Part shown: positions 5,881 through 13,202 of the stretch, piece after piece
How positions within the stretch are numbered: position 1 is the first letter of the stretch
Layout of the letters: each line of letters starts with the position of its first letter
Virus record (IMG/VR): IMGVR_UViG_3300042563_002205
Span: 1-34,797 of that record
Source: a virus
Length of the DNA stretch: 34,797 bases
Direction: 5' to 3' (one strand)
Translations under genes and position numbers: made by a program
The notes under the pieces: generated by a model
The model's database searches: none
Told to the model about the DNA's origin: nothing
What the model saw: only the letters and a program-made list of their open reading frames with translations

Positions 5881-6534
5881 TTACTTTATATTAAATTGTG
5901 ATTTTAAGTTCTCCCATTCTATTCTCGCTAACTCGATTCTATCGATTATCTGACTTTCCAACATGTAGTCTCGATCATATCTTAATGTCGTAACTCGCAT
6001 ATTTAATGGCAATTCATTTACCTTATGCATGTCCAATGGCTCCCAAGCAGGTATCAATGCCGGATTCGTTTGTATCAAACAGTAATCCAAGAAGGCATAT
6101 TCTCTGTCATATAACATCATGTATGCTCTCAACTGCCATTCATATAACGAACTACCTGCATCTTCTTTGAAAAGTGGAAATGTCTTTTTGGACCAAGACA
6201 ATTTTACGTCTCGAATGTATTCATCTGCCAGTATATCACAAGTTCCTCGTATAAGATCCGATTCCATTGTAATCATGTTCTTCTTATACTGTTTCTCGTA
6301 AACAAGATTCAATAACTCAATACCTTCATCTTCCTGCGTGATTCCTTTTTCTATTTCTTTGCCAGACAGATCATCTTCATATCCGAGATACACCTTCTTA
6401 AACAATCCTTTGATATAGGTCTTGCCTCCTGCCGATAATTCTCCTTTAGTCTTACCATTTGCCATGATATTGCCTATTGCACTAGGCCGCAATCTTAATT
6501 GCCCTTCTTCATTAAGATACCTGTTCTTGCTCAT
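5881..6534 (-). CDS. YqaJ-like PD-(D/E)XK exonuclease
   Basis: A 217-aa protein with the restriction-endonuclease-like core of phage recombination exonucleases: a helix with EDEGIELL (68-75), GTCD at 97-100, and D-V-K at 109-111 giving the D...DxK metal site, followed by LYEWQLRAYMMLY, matching the Q-x-x-x-Y motif of YqaJ/RecB-like nucleases. Its job is to make 3' single strands for annealing by the neighbouring ERF protein. It overlaps the ERF gene by 23 bp and is 1 bp from the SSB gene. The precise subfamily is inferred. Confidence 0.75.
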   Translation of the reverse strand: MSKNRYLNEEGQLRLRPSAIGNIMANGKTKGELSAGGKTYIKGLFKKVYLGYEDDLSGKEIEKGITQEDEGIELLNLVYEKQYKKNMITMESDLIRGTCDILADEYIRDVKLSWSKKTFPLFKEDAGSSLYEWQLRAYMMLYDREYAFLDYCLIQTNPALIPAWEPLDMHKVNELPLNMRVTTLRYDRDYMLESQIIDRIELARIEWENLKSQFNIK

Positions 6535-7177
6535 CTTTGCTAGTTATTTTGCGGTTATTTAATTTTTCCTGTTGCTCTCCAGTTAGTTCAAAAGTGGCTA
6601 ACAATGCTTTTTCAGTGTACTCACCTGCATCAATCAATTCAATTGCTTTAGTAAATCTTTCATCTGCAATTATTGACTTCTTTTTGACTGCCTTTTCTGG
6701 TGCTTTTTGCTTTGTCTGTGGCATTGCTATTTCTTCCGAATGAGTTGTGTCTGCATCATCTATTTTTCCTGTTGGAACCATAAACATATACAGTAACGCA
6801 TACTTTAATGCATAAGTGGTTGCTTTTCCTGCTCCCTTGTCCTGTGAATCTACTCCATGTCCATATCCACATATTTGCATGCTCTCACCACTTGTGTGAA
6901 GCAACAAATACTTTGTTTTTACCTCTGTGAACACAGTCTGTCTCCGCTTAACTCCATACTGCGAAGTTTCCTCCCATTCACTTGTTCGAACATTTGGCTC
7001 GATTTCAATAGGCAACATTACTAGTCCATGCTTTTGCATTGCTTGACCAATTACCTTTTTTACTGCTTGATCCGCAACTCCTTTATAGGACATTGCTCCA
7101 GATCCGACAACTAAACTTTTGTCAATTCCCTTGACTTCATTCATTACCGCAATTACGGCTTTTGCTAGGTTCTCCAT
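6512..7177 (-). CDS. erf: ERF-family single-strand annealing protein
   Basis: The 221-aa protein matches the ERF superfamily: the N-terminal repeat of short strands around YKGVADQAVKKVIGQAMQKHGLVMLP, the KTKYLLLHTSGESM strands, and the signature G-x-G-x-D-S-Q-D-K-G-A-G-K-A-x-T-Y-A-L-K-Y-A-L (103-127). The C-terminal third is Lys/Glu-rich and low complexity, as usual. ERF anneals complementary single strands in phage recombination and genome circularisation. Partner genes follow: exonuclease and SSB. Confidence 0.88.
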   Translation of the reverse strand: MENLAKAVIAVMNEVKGIDKSLVVGSGAMSYKGVADQAVKKVIGQAMQKHGLVMLPIEIEPNVRTSEWEETSQYGVKRRQTVFTEVKTKYLLLHTSGESMQICGYGHGVDSQDKGAGKATTYALKYALLYMFMVPTGKIDDADTTHSEEIAMPQTKQKAPEKAVKKKSIIADERFTKAIELIDAGEYTEKALLATFELTGEQQEKLNNRKITSKDEQEQVS

Positions 7178-7185
7178 GTTTTGTT

Positions 7186-7458
7186 TTATTTGGTGATACT
7201 TAATTTATACTGATTCATAATTTCCTCATACTGCAATAAACAATCTTTTGCAGTTCTTCCTTTGAGTCCATAATACTTCTTAATGTCAGTGAACTTAATT
7301 CCCTTGCAGGTCATTCCTTTTGACATCAACTTCAAATTGAAGTGATGAACTGCTAACTGATAACTGAAATAGTCTATTGAACCTGCTGCAGTGCTTACTG
7401 ATGGCGTTTGCAAAGATCCTTGTCTTACTTCTTCTTGTGCGATTTCAAACTGTGTCAT
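7186..7458 (-). CDS. Hypothetical protein, 90 aa
   Basis: Starts MTQFEIAQEEVRQGSLQTPS after the A8-GTT leader at 7458, confirming the start. The C-terminal half (MTCKGIKFTDIKKYYGLKGRTAKDCLLQYEEIM) looks like a small helical DNA- or protein-binding domain. No family recognised. It lies between RadC-like and ERF genes, so a role in recombination is possible. Confidence 0.65.
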   Translation of the reverse strand: MTQFEIAQEEVRQGSLQTPSVSTAAGSIDYFSYQLAVHHFNLKLMSKGMTCKGIKFTDIKKYYGLKGRTAKDCLLQYEEIMNQYKLSITK

Positions 7459-7467
7459 AACTTTTTT

Positions 7468-7602
7468 TTATATTCCGGTCATTCTTAAATGCATACTGTA
7501 TACATAATCCTCACAACTTGATACATCACCTTCAAGCAGTACTTGTCCAGTTGACAATCTGATAACTTGCCAGATGTCATTACCTATTTCGATTATATCC
7601 AT
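7468..7602 (-). CDS. Tiny protein, 44 aa
   Basis: A frame from ATG 7602 to TAA 7470-7468 encodes 44 aa (MDIIEIGNDIWQVIRLSTGQ...) filling the gap between two genes exactly, with 9 bp to each. It has the A8-GTC leader seen at other genuine starts. The sequence resembles a small beta-hairpin domain ending in MHLRMTGI. No family recognised; function unknown. Confidence 0.6.
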   Translation of the reverse strand: MDIIEIGNDIWQVIRLSTGQVLLEGDVSSCEDYVYSMHLRMTGI

Positions 7603-7611
7603 GACTTTTTT

Positions 7612-8055
7612 TTAGATTAGTCCTTCATCTGCGAATGACAAGTAACCTTCTTCTGTTACAATTATGTGATCGAGCAATGTAATTTCTAACAACTTACCTC
7701 CTGCTTTGATTTTTTCAGTTACATCTTTGTCTGATTGACTTGGTTGCAAATTTCCGCTAGGGTGGTTGTGTGCCAAGATTATCGAAGATGCTCCACAATT
7801 GAGTGCTACTGTAAACACTACTTTTGGATCCATAATAGTGCCTGACACTCCTCCACTTGATAACTTGTAGAAGCCGATTACTTTGTTTGCTCGATTTAGG
7901 CAAAGAACTATTGCTTCCTCTGTCCAAGCAAATGTGTCAGCGTTGAATATCTGTCTTAATGCAGCACAACCTTGTGCACTGCTTTCAACTTTGTACAATT
8001 CCGATGGCTTAACCTTGTCCATCTTAAAACTGATTTTGATTTCGGGAACTTTCAT
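7612..8055 (-). CDS. radC: RadC-like JAB/MPN domain protein
   Basis: The 147-aa protein is the RadC-type JAMM domain: conserved Glu47, then HNHPSG at 96-101 and P-S-x-x-D ending at D109, the zinc-binding H-x-H...D set, followed by ITLLDHIIVTEEGYLSFADEG. The N-terminal helix-hairpin-helix of chromosomal RadC is missing, as in plasmid and phage copies. Its biochemical role is unsettled; mobile-element copies are often linked with anti-restriction genes. ATG 8055 is chosen because it follows the promoter-linked AAAACAAAACAAAACAC leader; an upstream start at 8118 would include the promoter. Confidence 0.85.
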   Translation of the reverse strand: MKVPEIKISFKMDKVKPSELYKVESSAQGCAALRQIFNADTFAWTEEAIVLCLNRANKVIGFYKLSSGGVSGTIMDPKVVFTVALNCGASSIILAHNHPSGNLQPSQSDKDVTEKIKAGGKLLEITLLDHIIVTEEGYLSFADEGLI

Positions 8056-8088
8056 GTGTTTTGTTTTGTTTTGTTTTTTATTACGTTG

Positions 8089-8119
8089 TAAATATACGAA
8101 GTAATTTTGTATATGCAAG
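8089..8119 (-). promoter_or_regulatory. Early promoter module for the recombination operon
   Basis: Minus-strand CTTG (8119-8116), 19 bp, TATATTTA (8096-8089). The core 8093-8113 is a 21-bp imperfect palindrome identical to 13095-13115. The long A/C-rich leader reaches the RadC-like start at 8055. Confidence 0.75.
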
Positions 8120-8147
8120 TTTTTTTTCGATTATTTTCGATTATTTT

Positions 8148-8234
8148 TTACATTCTCGACAACATGCTGACCAACATAACAGTTACTATTGCTGATCCCA
8201 CAAACAAAACTCCGGTCCAATTTATTTTTTTCAT
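8148..8234 (-). CDS. Tiny single-span membrane peptide, 28 aa
   Basis: ATG 8234 to TAA 8150-8148 encodes MKKINWTGVLFVGSAIVTVM followed by LVSMLSRM: two Lys, a hydrophobic helix of about 18 residues and a basic end. It starts 3 bp after the stop of the 141-aa gene, so it would be co-translated. Such peptides are common in phages as lysis or membrane-protein modulators. It is small enough to be chance; the basic-hydrophobic-basic design supports it. Confidence 0.45.
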   Translation of the reverse strand: MKKINWTGVLFVGSAIVTVMLVSMLSRM

Positions 8235-8237
8235 ATT

Positions 8238-8663
8238 CTAGGTATACTGGTTACTATTCTCTCTTTCTTTTTTCAATGTACTAATGTGCTGCATCATTGT
8301 ATTATTTACTTCCTGTGTAGCATCAATCATAAACTTCAACAAGTGATAATAAGATTCTGCAACTGTTTCCGCTTCTAGTGCTAGTAAACTATCTGCTCTT
8401 GCATAGGCATCTGCCTTGCCTACTGCTAAACCTTCTTCCAGAAGATCCTTCATTGTATTTCTGCGAACTGATTCAGTGGTAAACTCACATTCCTTCCATT
8501 GTTGTCTTGTCTTTCCCAGTTCTACTGATAACATGAACATATTTCCACACAATACTTTTCTTGCATACATTAAATCTTCAATGTTGCTATAATCTTTTGG
8601 CAATTTCTTATACCAATTAACTAATGTCGTTACTTCATTAATTACTTTTTCAGTGTCTTGCAT
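8238..8663 (-). CDS. Hypothetical helical protein, 141 aa
   Basis: Almost entirely helical, starting MQDTEKVINEVTTLVNWYKKLP and containing VGKADAYARADSLLALEAETVAESYYHLLKFM, an Ala-rich helical hairpin. No family recognised. It overlaps the NinG gene by 22 bp and belongs to the replication operon. Confidence 0.65.
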   Translation of the reverse strand: MQDTEKVINEVTTLVNWYKKLPKDYSNIEDLMYARKVLCGNMFMLSVELGKTRQQWKECEFTTESVRRNTMKDLLEEGLAVGKADAYARADSLLALEAETVAESYYHLLKFMIDATQEVNNTMMQHISTLKKERENSNQYT

Positions 8664-9187
8664 TTTTCTTTGTATTCTTTAATTAACTCTTCTAGTTCTT
8701 CTTTGGTCCATTTTTTTGTTTGGTATGCCAATATGCTTAAATCTTCAAACTCTTCCATTCCTATTTTCTGGATCAAGTTCTCTCTATACCTAATCAAATT
8801 ACCACTTAAATATGTATTGCAATGTTCACACTGCAGATGTACATTTCTTTCATCATATCTAACACTTCCATGCCCACCTTGACTGAAAAAATGACCTGCA
8901 TTCTCTTTTAATGGCTTTCTTCCACAAGAGATACACATTCTTCCAGTATCTCGAAGCCGAATGTATGCATTGAAAACCTGTTGGACCATTTTCATATAGT
9001 CTGATGCAGTAAGCAACGATTTCTTGATCTGTGCTTTTTTTTTCGACCATTCCAGTTGCTCCTTTTTTCTATTCTTATCTACAAATTGCATTGCTTCAAT
9101 AGTTTTGCAACTTGGATTCCAACAATACTTTTCCAGTGAACTGAACTTTGGCTTGAACTCTTCTCTACAATTTTTACACTTCTTCAT
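8642..9187 (-). CDS. ninG: NinG/Rap recombination protein
   Basis: The 181-aa protein begins with a zinc-ribbon-like CKNCREEFKP...CWNPSCK and contains CISCGRKPLKENAGHFFSQGG and RYDERNVHLQCEHCNTYLSGN, the NinG (lambda Rap) pattern of Cys pairs with an HNH-like His. Lambda Rap is a structure-specific nuclease acting on recombination intermediates. It overlaps the helicase stop by 1 bp (TAATG), so it is co-translated with replication genes. Confidence 0.88.
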   Translation of the reverse strand: MKKCKNCREEFKPKFSSLEKYCWNPSCKTIEAMQFVDKNRKKEQLEWSKKKAQIKKSLLTASDYMKMVQQVFNAYIRLRDTGRMCISCGRKPLKENAGHFFSQGGHGSVRYDERNVHLQCEHCNTYLSGNLIRYRENLIQKIGMEEFEDLSILAYQTKKWTKEELEELIKEYKEKCKTLKK

Positions 9188-10554
9188 TAGAAAGGATTAT
9201 CTTCATGGAAACCTTTATACACCGGAACCTGTTGAAACTGATGTCTTTGATCTCCATCTTCTGACCATCGACTTGTTTTCAGATCTACATTGAATTTCAA
9301 AATTGGAGTATCTCCTTCTCGATTCTTTGCAATAATAAACTCTGCCTTACCTTCTGTGCTTTGTCCATTTTCATCAGTATCATTTCCATAATATTCCGGT
9401 CTATGTAGGAAGGCAACAATACTAGCATCTTGTTCTATCTCACCAGAATCTCGAAGATCCGGCAGTATTGGTCTACTACCACTTTTACCTGCATCTCTTC
9501 CTAACTGTGCTAGTGCAATACAAGGTATCTTCATATTTTGAGTTATGTACTTGATTCCATTACTTGCTTCCGTTACTTGCTCATATCTACTTCTTCCTCT
9601 TTCTGGTGTAACTTTCTGTAAATAATCTACAATGAATACCTCTACTTTATCCGAATGCTTTAACTCGGTCAACTTCATTTTCATTTGTTGGATTGTCTGA
9701 CTACCTTCATACAAAGTAATGTTCTTCATTTCCGGTAACGATATTGCCCGATGAATCAGCATCAATTCTTCGGGATTACATTGTCCATACTTTATCTTGT
9801 TGGAATCTATTCCTGTCAAGTTTGCAATAATTCGCCTCATGATCTGATTATTGCTCATTTCTAGATTGAAGTAAGCAACCTTTCGATTTTCTCGAATTGC
9901 TAATTGACAAAGTGTTGCTACTCCAAACGAAGTCTTACCCATTGCCGGTCTTGCTCCAACAACCATCATATCAACTGGCTCCAAGATTACATCTTTGTTC
10001 ATGTTCTTGAAACCTAGTAATATGCCTCCTAAATCTCCAGTTTTTGCTCGATCATGCCGGTCTAGGACATCTCGAATAACATCTGTCAATCCATTTTCTA
10101 CAACATATACTTCTCTGTTGAAATTGACTATTGCTTGATTCAAAGTATCTATGTACTGATCGAAATCAATATCATCTGCTGAAACAATTCTATTTATCTC
10201 TGACAATGATTCTTTTGCACCTTTGCTAACATAATTGTACCTAATCATTTCTACAACATGCCCTACATTGTGATAATCAATCCCAGTAGGCAAACTTGTC
10301 AATTTTGAAGCATAGATTGTAATTTTCTTACCTCCTTCCTTCTTCATTGAACAAACACCGACAGTTAGTATATTTACTTCCTCTCCAGTGTCGAACAACT
10401 CTGACATTATCTCATACAACTTAATCTGATCATCTGTTTCTAACCATTCCGGTTTTATGATCCGATACAATTTTGCCGATTCCTCTTTCCTTGTTGACAT
10501 GATTATACCAAACAACAATTCTAACGGCTTACTCGATATTTTCTCGAAACTCAT
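9187..10554 (-). CDS. dnaB: Replicative DnaB-type DNA helicase
   Basis: The 455-aa protein has the DnaB N-terminal helical domain (EKISSKPLELLFGIIMS...) and a RecA-like motor: Walker A GARPAMGKTS at 200-209, Walker B FIVDYLQ near 294-300, and the DnaB-specific IALAQLGRDAG and DLRDSGEIEQDASIVAFLHRPEYYG segments. It is the ring helicase of phage replication. Length is typical for the family. It overlaps the helicase-loader-like gene by 4 bp (ATGA). No primase gene or primase motif appears in the window, so host primase may be recruited. Confidence 0.95.
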   Translation of the reverse strand: MSFEKISSKPLELLFGIIMSTRKEESAKLYRIIKPEWLETDDQIKLYEIMSELFDTGEEVNILTVGVCSMKKEGGKKITIYASKLTSLPTGIDYHNVGHVVEMIRYNYVSKGAKESLSEINRIVSADDIDFDQYIDTLNQAIVNFNREVYVVENGLTDVIRDVLDRHDRAKTGDLGGILLGFKNMNKDVILEPVDMMVVGARPAMGKTSFGVATLCQLAIRENRKVAYFNLEMSNNQIMRRIIANLTGIDSNKIKYGQCNPEELMLIHRAISLPEMKNITLYEGSQTIQQMKMKLTELKHSDKVEVFIVDYLQKVTPERGRSRYEQVTEASNGIKYITQNMKIPCIALAQLGRDAGKSGSRPILPDLRDSGEIEQDASIVAFLHRPEYYGNDTDENGQSTEGKAEFIIAKNREGDTPILKFNVDLKTSRWSEDGDQRHQFQQVPVYKGFHEDNPF

Positions 10555-11276
10555 CTTGGTACATATTTTTTAGGTTGAACTTCATTTTTCTGGCCGTAAG
10601 TGTCTAGTGTTTTTGACCTACTGAAATACGAGATTGTAGCATACTTGAAGTCATTTTCTTTGTGAAAATCATCTAACTTCACATTGTCCATAGCATATCT
10701 GATATTATCCTTTGTGTATCCTTCTTTGATTCGTGCGTTAAACGATCTTTTTGCGTTATCTGGCACTACTGTACACTTTTTATCATAGACTGAATTGAAG
10801 TACTCTAATAAGCCGAGAAAATTGATTGATTCGACCTTGGTCGATATGTCTTCTATTATATTCTCTTCTCTTACTTCTTCTATTCTCTTCTCTTCTCTTA
10901 TTGTTGAAGGGTGGTTTAAGGGTGGTTGAAGGGCGGTTTCTTCTTTCATCATAGCCTTGATTCCCGCACCCTTTTTACCTGCATCAGATAACTTCTTTTT
11001 GCGGACAAAGAACTCGTCTTTTTGTTCATCTAGGAAACGAATGCAAACCATATTTTCGTCAATCTCTAAAACACCTGCACCTGCCAAGTCCCAGATCTTA
11101 CTTTCGACAACTCGTAATTTTTTGCATGCTTGATCAATAGTCAAATCACAGTCTCTATGCCAGTAAAACGCACAAAGATTAACAAATATGCCTTGCAATT
11201 CGTAATCTTCTAAAACTATGTCTCCATTTAACCACTCGCCTGTAAAAAACTTGAAATAAGGCAAATCTCTACTCAT
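10551..11276 (-). CDS. Replication initiation / helicase-loader-like protein
   Basis: The 241-aa protein starts PYFKFFTGEWLNGDIVLEDYELQGIFVNLC, a DUF1376/DnaD-like winged-helix module common in phage replisome organisers, then a charged linker, and ends with FNSVYDKKCTVVPDNAKRSFNARIKEGYTKDNIRYAMDNV and a YATISYFSRSKTLDTYG motif, the conserved C-terminal domain of such proteins. The gene immediately precedes dnaB with an ATGA overlap, as expected for a loader or origin-binding protein. If so, an origin may lie in or near this gene; I saw no clear iterons. Confidence 0.75.
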   Translation of the reverse strand: MSRDLPYFKFFTGEWLNGDIVLEDYELQGIFVNLCAFYWHRDCDLTIDQACKKLRVVESKIWDLAGAGVLEIDENMVCIRFLDEQKDEFFVRKKKLSDAGKKGAGIKAMMKEETALQPPLNHPSTIREEKRIEEVREENIIEDISTKVESINFLGLLEYFNSVYDKKCTVVPDNAKRSFNARIKEGYTKDNIRYAMDNVKLDDFHKENDFKYATISYFSRSKTLDTYGQKNEVQPKKYVPR

Positions 11277-11523
11277 TCTTATTCATTTTTGATTGATACA
11301 CCTTGCATAACACTCCATCAATGTCTTTTTCTTGAAACGCTGCATAATCTTCAAATAAGTAATGCCAATCAAAAGACACATCACCTATACTACCAGTGTC
11401 ATGATTAGTCTTGCCGGACATTATCTGTTTTCGAATTTCTTCAAAACCACGAATGAACTCAATCTCGTCAATGTACCTAATTCGTACTGTCAAGTACTTT
11501 GTTTTCTGTTTCATAGTACTCAT
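11269..11523 (-). CDS. Hypothetical protein, 84 aa
   Basis: Starts MSTMKQKTKYLTVRIRYIDEIEFIRG; a possible alternative ATG is at 11514. The sequence looks like an alpha/beta domain ending in DGVLCKVYQSKMNKNE. No family recognised. It overlaps the loader-like gene by 8 bp and is in the replication operon. Confidence 0.6.
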   Translation of the reverse strand: MSTMKQKTKYLTVRIRYIDEIEFIRGFEEIRKQIMSGKTNHDTGSIGDVSFDWHYLFEDYAAFQEKDIDGVLCKVYQSKMNKNE

Positions 11524-11527
11524 TTTA

Positions 11528-11776
11528 CTAATCTTTAAGGTGGCTAAAATATGCTTCGGGATCTCGATTCTCTAAAATCCCTAACAATTCTATTATCTTG
11601 TACTTGTCAAGTATTACTGTTAGTTCTCCATCTCCATTACACTCTTCACAAGTTCCAGTATCATAACAACCACCACAACATTCGGAAGGTGGCTTAAAAC
11701 AAGTTGGTCCAATTTCAATTTGTCCATTGTCGCAATGCGGACAATCTACTGTAATTTCTAGTGCTATTTTACTCAT
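11528..11776 (-). CDS. Zinc-ribbon (DnaJ-like Cys-rich) protein, 82 aa
   Basis: From ATG 11776 the protein has C-P-H-C at 12-15 and a cluster C33 C34 G-G-C37, C43-E-E-C46-N-G-D-G, the CxxCxGxG-like pattern of DnaJ central zinc fingers. The last 35 residues form a helix (YKIIELLGILENRDPEAYFSHL). Likely binds one or two zinc ions; partner unknown. The start overlaps the upstream stop as ATGA; a longer frame to 11809 would lie within the upstream gene. Confidence 0.7.
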   Translation of the reverse strand: MSKIALEITVDCPHCDNGQIEIGPTCFKPPSECCGGCYDTGTCEECNGDGELTVILDKYKIIELLGILENRDPEAYFSHLKD

Positions 11777-12015
11777 ATTGCAGGACTTAATTGAAATCCA
11801 TATGCCCAATGATCATTATCTAATGTAACTGTTACTGATCTGTCAGTTAATTGATACCAATCAATCTCATCCACCATAGTGCAATGATCACCGATTTCGA
11901 TGTTAGTTACTTTTGCTTGTTGTGGCAAATCTCTTCCCCAACTGCCTCTCCAGATGACAATATCACCTAGTTTTAACGTGCTAGAATGCACATTCTTGAT
12001 AACTGATTTTTCCAT
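11773..12015 (-). CDS. Hypothetical beta-barrel protein, 80 aa
   Basis: An all-beta sequence (LKLGDIVIWRGSWGRDLPQQAKVTNIEIGD...VTVTLDNDHWAYGFQLSPAI) resembling SH3-like or KOW-type small barrels. It is the first gene behind the promoter at 12039-12069, with a leader rich in AAAACAAAACAT. No specific function can be read. Confidence 0.65.
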   Translation of the reverse strand: MEKSVIKNVHSSTLKLGDIVIWRGSWGRDLPQQAKVTNIEIGDHCTMVDEIDWYQLTDRSVTVTLDNDHWAYGFQLSPAI

Positions 12016-12038
12016 GTTTTATGTTTTGTTTTATACTG

Positions 12039-12069
12039 TGAATATACGAAATTATTTTGTATGCCGAAC
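12039..12069 (-). promoter_or_regulatory. Early promoter module for the replication operon
   Basis: TATATTCA (12046-12039) is preceded by ATAATTTCG, with a weak GTTC at the -33 position (12069-12066) and 19-bp spacing. Core 12043-12063 differs from the 8093-8113 palindrome at three of 21 positions, two of them internal. Confidence 0.65.
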
Positions 12070-12083
12070 TTGAATGTCAAATT

Positions 12084-12536
12084 TTATTCGTTAAATAATG
12101 TCAATTGAATTGGTTCTGACAACGACTGTCTATTGATTTTATCATAGTTTTCATACAATACCTTGCTGACAATTGGAGTACAAAAATGTTCGTAATCTTC
12201 AATTCCTTTTTTAAGCCATGCTAGTACTTTTTCTCGCTCTCTGTAATTCTGCAACTTTGTTCTTTCAAATGGATCCGAAACAAATTGATACACCGAGTAG
12301 AAATTTTCATTTTCTACATTCTGGTGCATTCCCACAACTTGAATAACACCGGAGTCATTTAAGCCCGAAAGCACACCAGTTAGTGTCTGATGTGCTATTC
12401 CTAGTTTGCTTCTCATTTCGTCTGTGCTGATACCTTTTTGACCATTCCGAATGATACAATCTAGTATTCTTTCTGTCTTGCTACGGATATTTCCATTTTC
12501 AATATTCCGCAACCATGTCTCGATTCTTGCTTTCAT
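12084..12536 (-). CDS. Winged-helix DNA-binding protein with sliding-clamp-binding tail
   Basis: The 150-aa protein has a winged helix at about 18-75: KTERILDCIIRNGQKGISTDEMRSKLGIAHQTLTGVLSGLNDSGVIQVVG, followed by a beta wing. The extreme C-terminus EPIQLTLFNE contains Q-L-T-L-F (144-148), matching the bacterial beta-clamp-binding motif Q-L-(S/D/T)-L-F. This suggests a DNA-binding factor recruited to the host clamp at replication forks, or a regulator coupled to replication. The ATG at 12536 overlaps the upstream stop. Confidence 0.65.
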   Translation of the reverse strand: MKARIETWLRNIENGNIRSKTERILDCIIRNGQKGISTDEMRSKLGIAHQTLTGVLSGLNDSGVIQVVGMHQNVENENFYSVYQFVSDPFERTKLQNYREREKVLAWLKKGIEDYEHFCTPIVSKVLYENYDKINRQSLSEPIQLTLFNE

Positions 12537-12823
12537 ATGTTTACAATTAGTGGTTCAATATAAAGTCTTTCATAAACCTCAAACGAGTCCCAAGTAACAT
12601 CATACTTGTTATCAAATGTGATATCCATTTCTTCTTTTTCAACAGGTGGCAAATTGTGAAATTGCTCAATTGTCAGATTGAAGGTAATATGCAACCACAC
12701 TCCGAAGTGGTCTTTAAGCCATTGGTCAAAAACAAACTGTGCATCTTGTTCATTTTTGAAAACTTGAATTTCAGATTCACTTGTGTAACCTGTTACATGT
12801 ACTACTGCAAATACTTTTTCCAT
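12533..12823 (-). CDS. Hypothetical protein, 96 aa
   Basis: Starts MEKVFAVVHVTGYTSESEIQVFKNEQDAQFVFDQWLKDHFG, an alpha/beta pattern, with an acidic middle. The A8-GTT leader before ATG 12823 settles the start. No family recognised. Second gene of the operon from the promoter at 13091-13121. Confidence 0.65.
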   Translation of the reverse strand: MEKVFAVVHVTGYTSESEIQVFKNEQDAQFVFDQWLKDHFGVWLHITFNLTIEQFHNLPPVEKEEMDITFDNKYDVTWDSFEVYERLYIEPLIVNI

Positions 12824-12832
12824 AACTTTTTT

Positions 12833-13063
12833 TTAGTTTGTTAACGTGATTTGAATGTTCTTGCTAATCTTGAATCTTAAAAATCCTCTGGCTGATATAT
12901 CCGGACAATAGCCTACCAGTTTACTTGCAATTTTTTCCGAGTAATTGCCTTGCAGTTGAATTGCATATTGTATGCTAACTGCATAAAAGTCATTGACGGA
13001 CAAACCTTTGTTTGTCAAAAAGATTGACATCAATCTCAATCTTGCTTGGTTTCTTTCATTCAT
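12833..13063 (-). CDS. Hypothetical protein, 76 aa
   Basis: ATG 13063 (MNERNQARLRLMSIFLTNKGLSVNDFYAVSIQYAIQL) is used; an upstream ATG at 13132 would cross the promoter. Helical N-terminus with short strands at the end. No family recognised. First gene behind the best early promoter. Confidence 0.6.
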   Translation of the reverse strand: MNERNQARLRLMSIFLTNKGLSVNDFYAVSIQYAIQLQGNYSEKIASKLVGYCPDISARGFLRFKISKNIQITLTN

Positions 13064-13090
13064 TTTGTGTATTGTTTTATGTTTACCTAG

Positions 13091-13121
13091 TGAATATACG
13101 AAGTAATTTTGTATACACAAA
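13091..13121 (-). promoter_or_regulatory. Early promoter module, strongest copy
   Basis: TTTG (13121-13118), 19 bp, TATATTCA (13098-13091). The 21-bp core 13095-13115 is identical to 8093-8113. It lies between the late-operon terminator (13151-13179) and the first early gene. Confidence 0.75.
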
Positions 13122-13150
13122 GAAAATTTCATTTATTTTCGAGAAAAGTG

Positions 13151-13179
13151 AAAAAAAAATCCCACACTTACGTGCAGGA
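13151..13179 (-). terminator. Strong terminator ending the late operon
   Basis: Positions 13160-13179 form an 8-bp hairpin with a GTAA tetraloop on the minus strand (TCC...GGA ends, two G-U pairs), followed by nine T residues (13159-13151). It lies 24 bp past the endolysin stop and separates late from early genes. Confidence 0.85.
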
Positions 13180-13202
13180 TCCTTGCTTTTTGGCCATCGA
13201 AC

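Noticed and set aside
8121-8147. AT-rich repeated CGATTATTTT units as possible origin or terminator
   Set aside because: Only two short tandem units and no hairpin; too little to call an origin.
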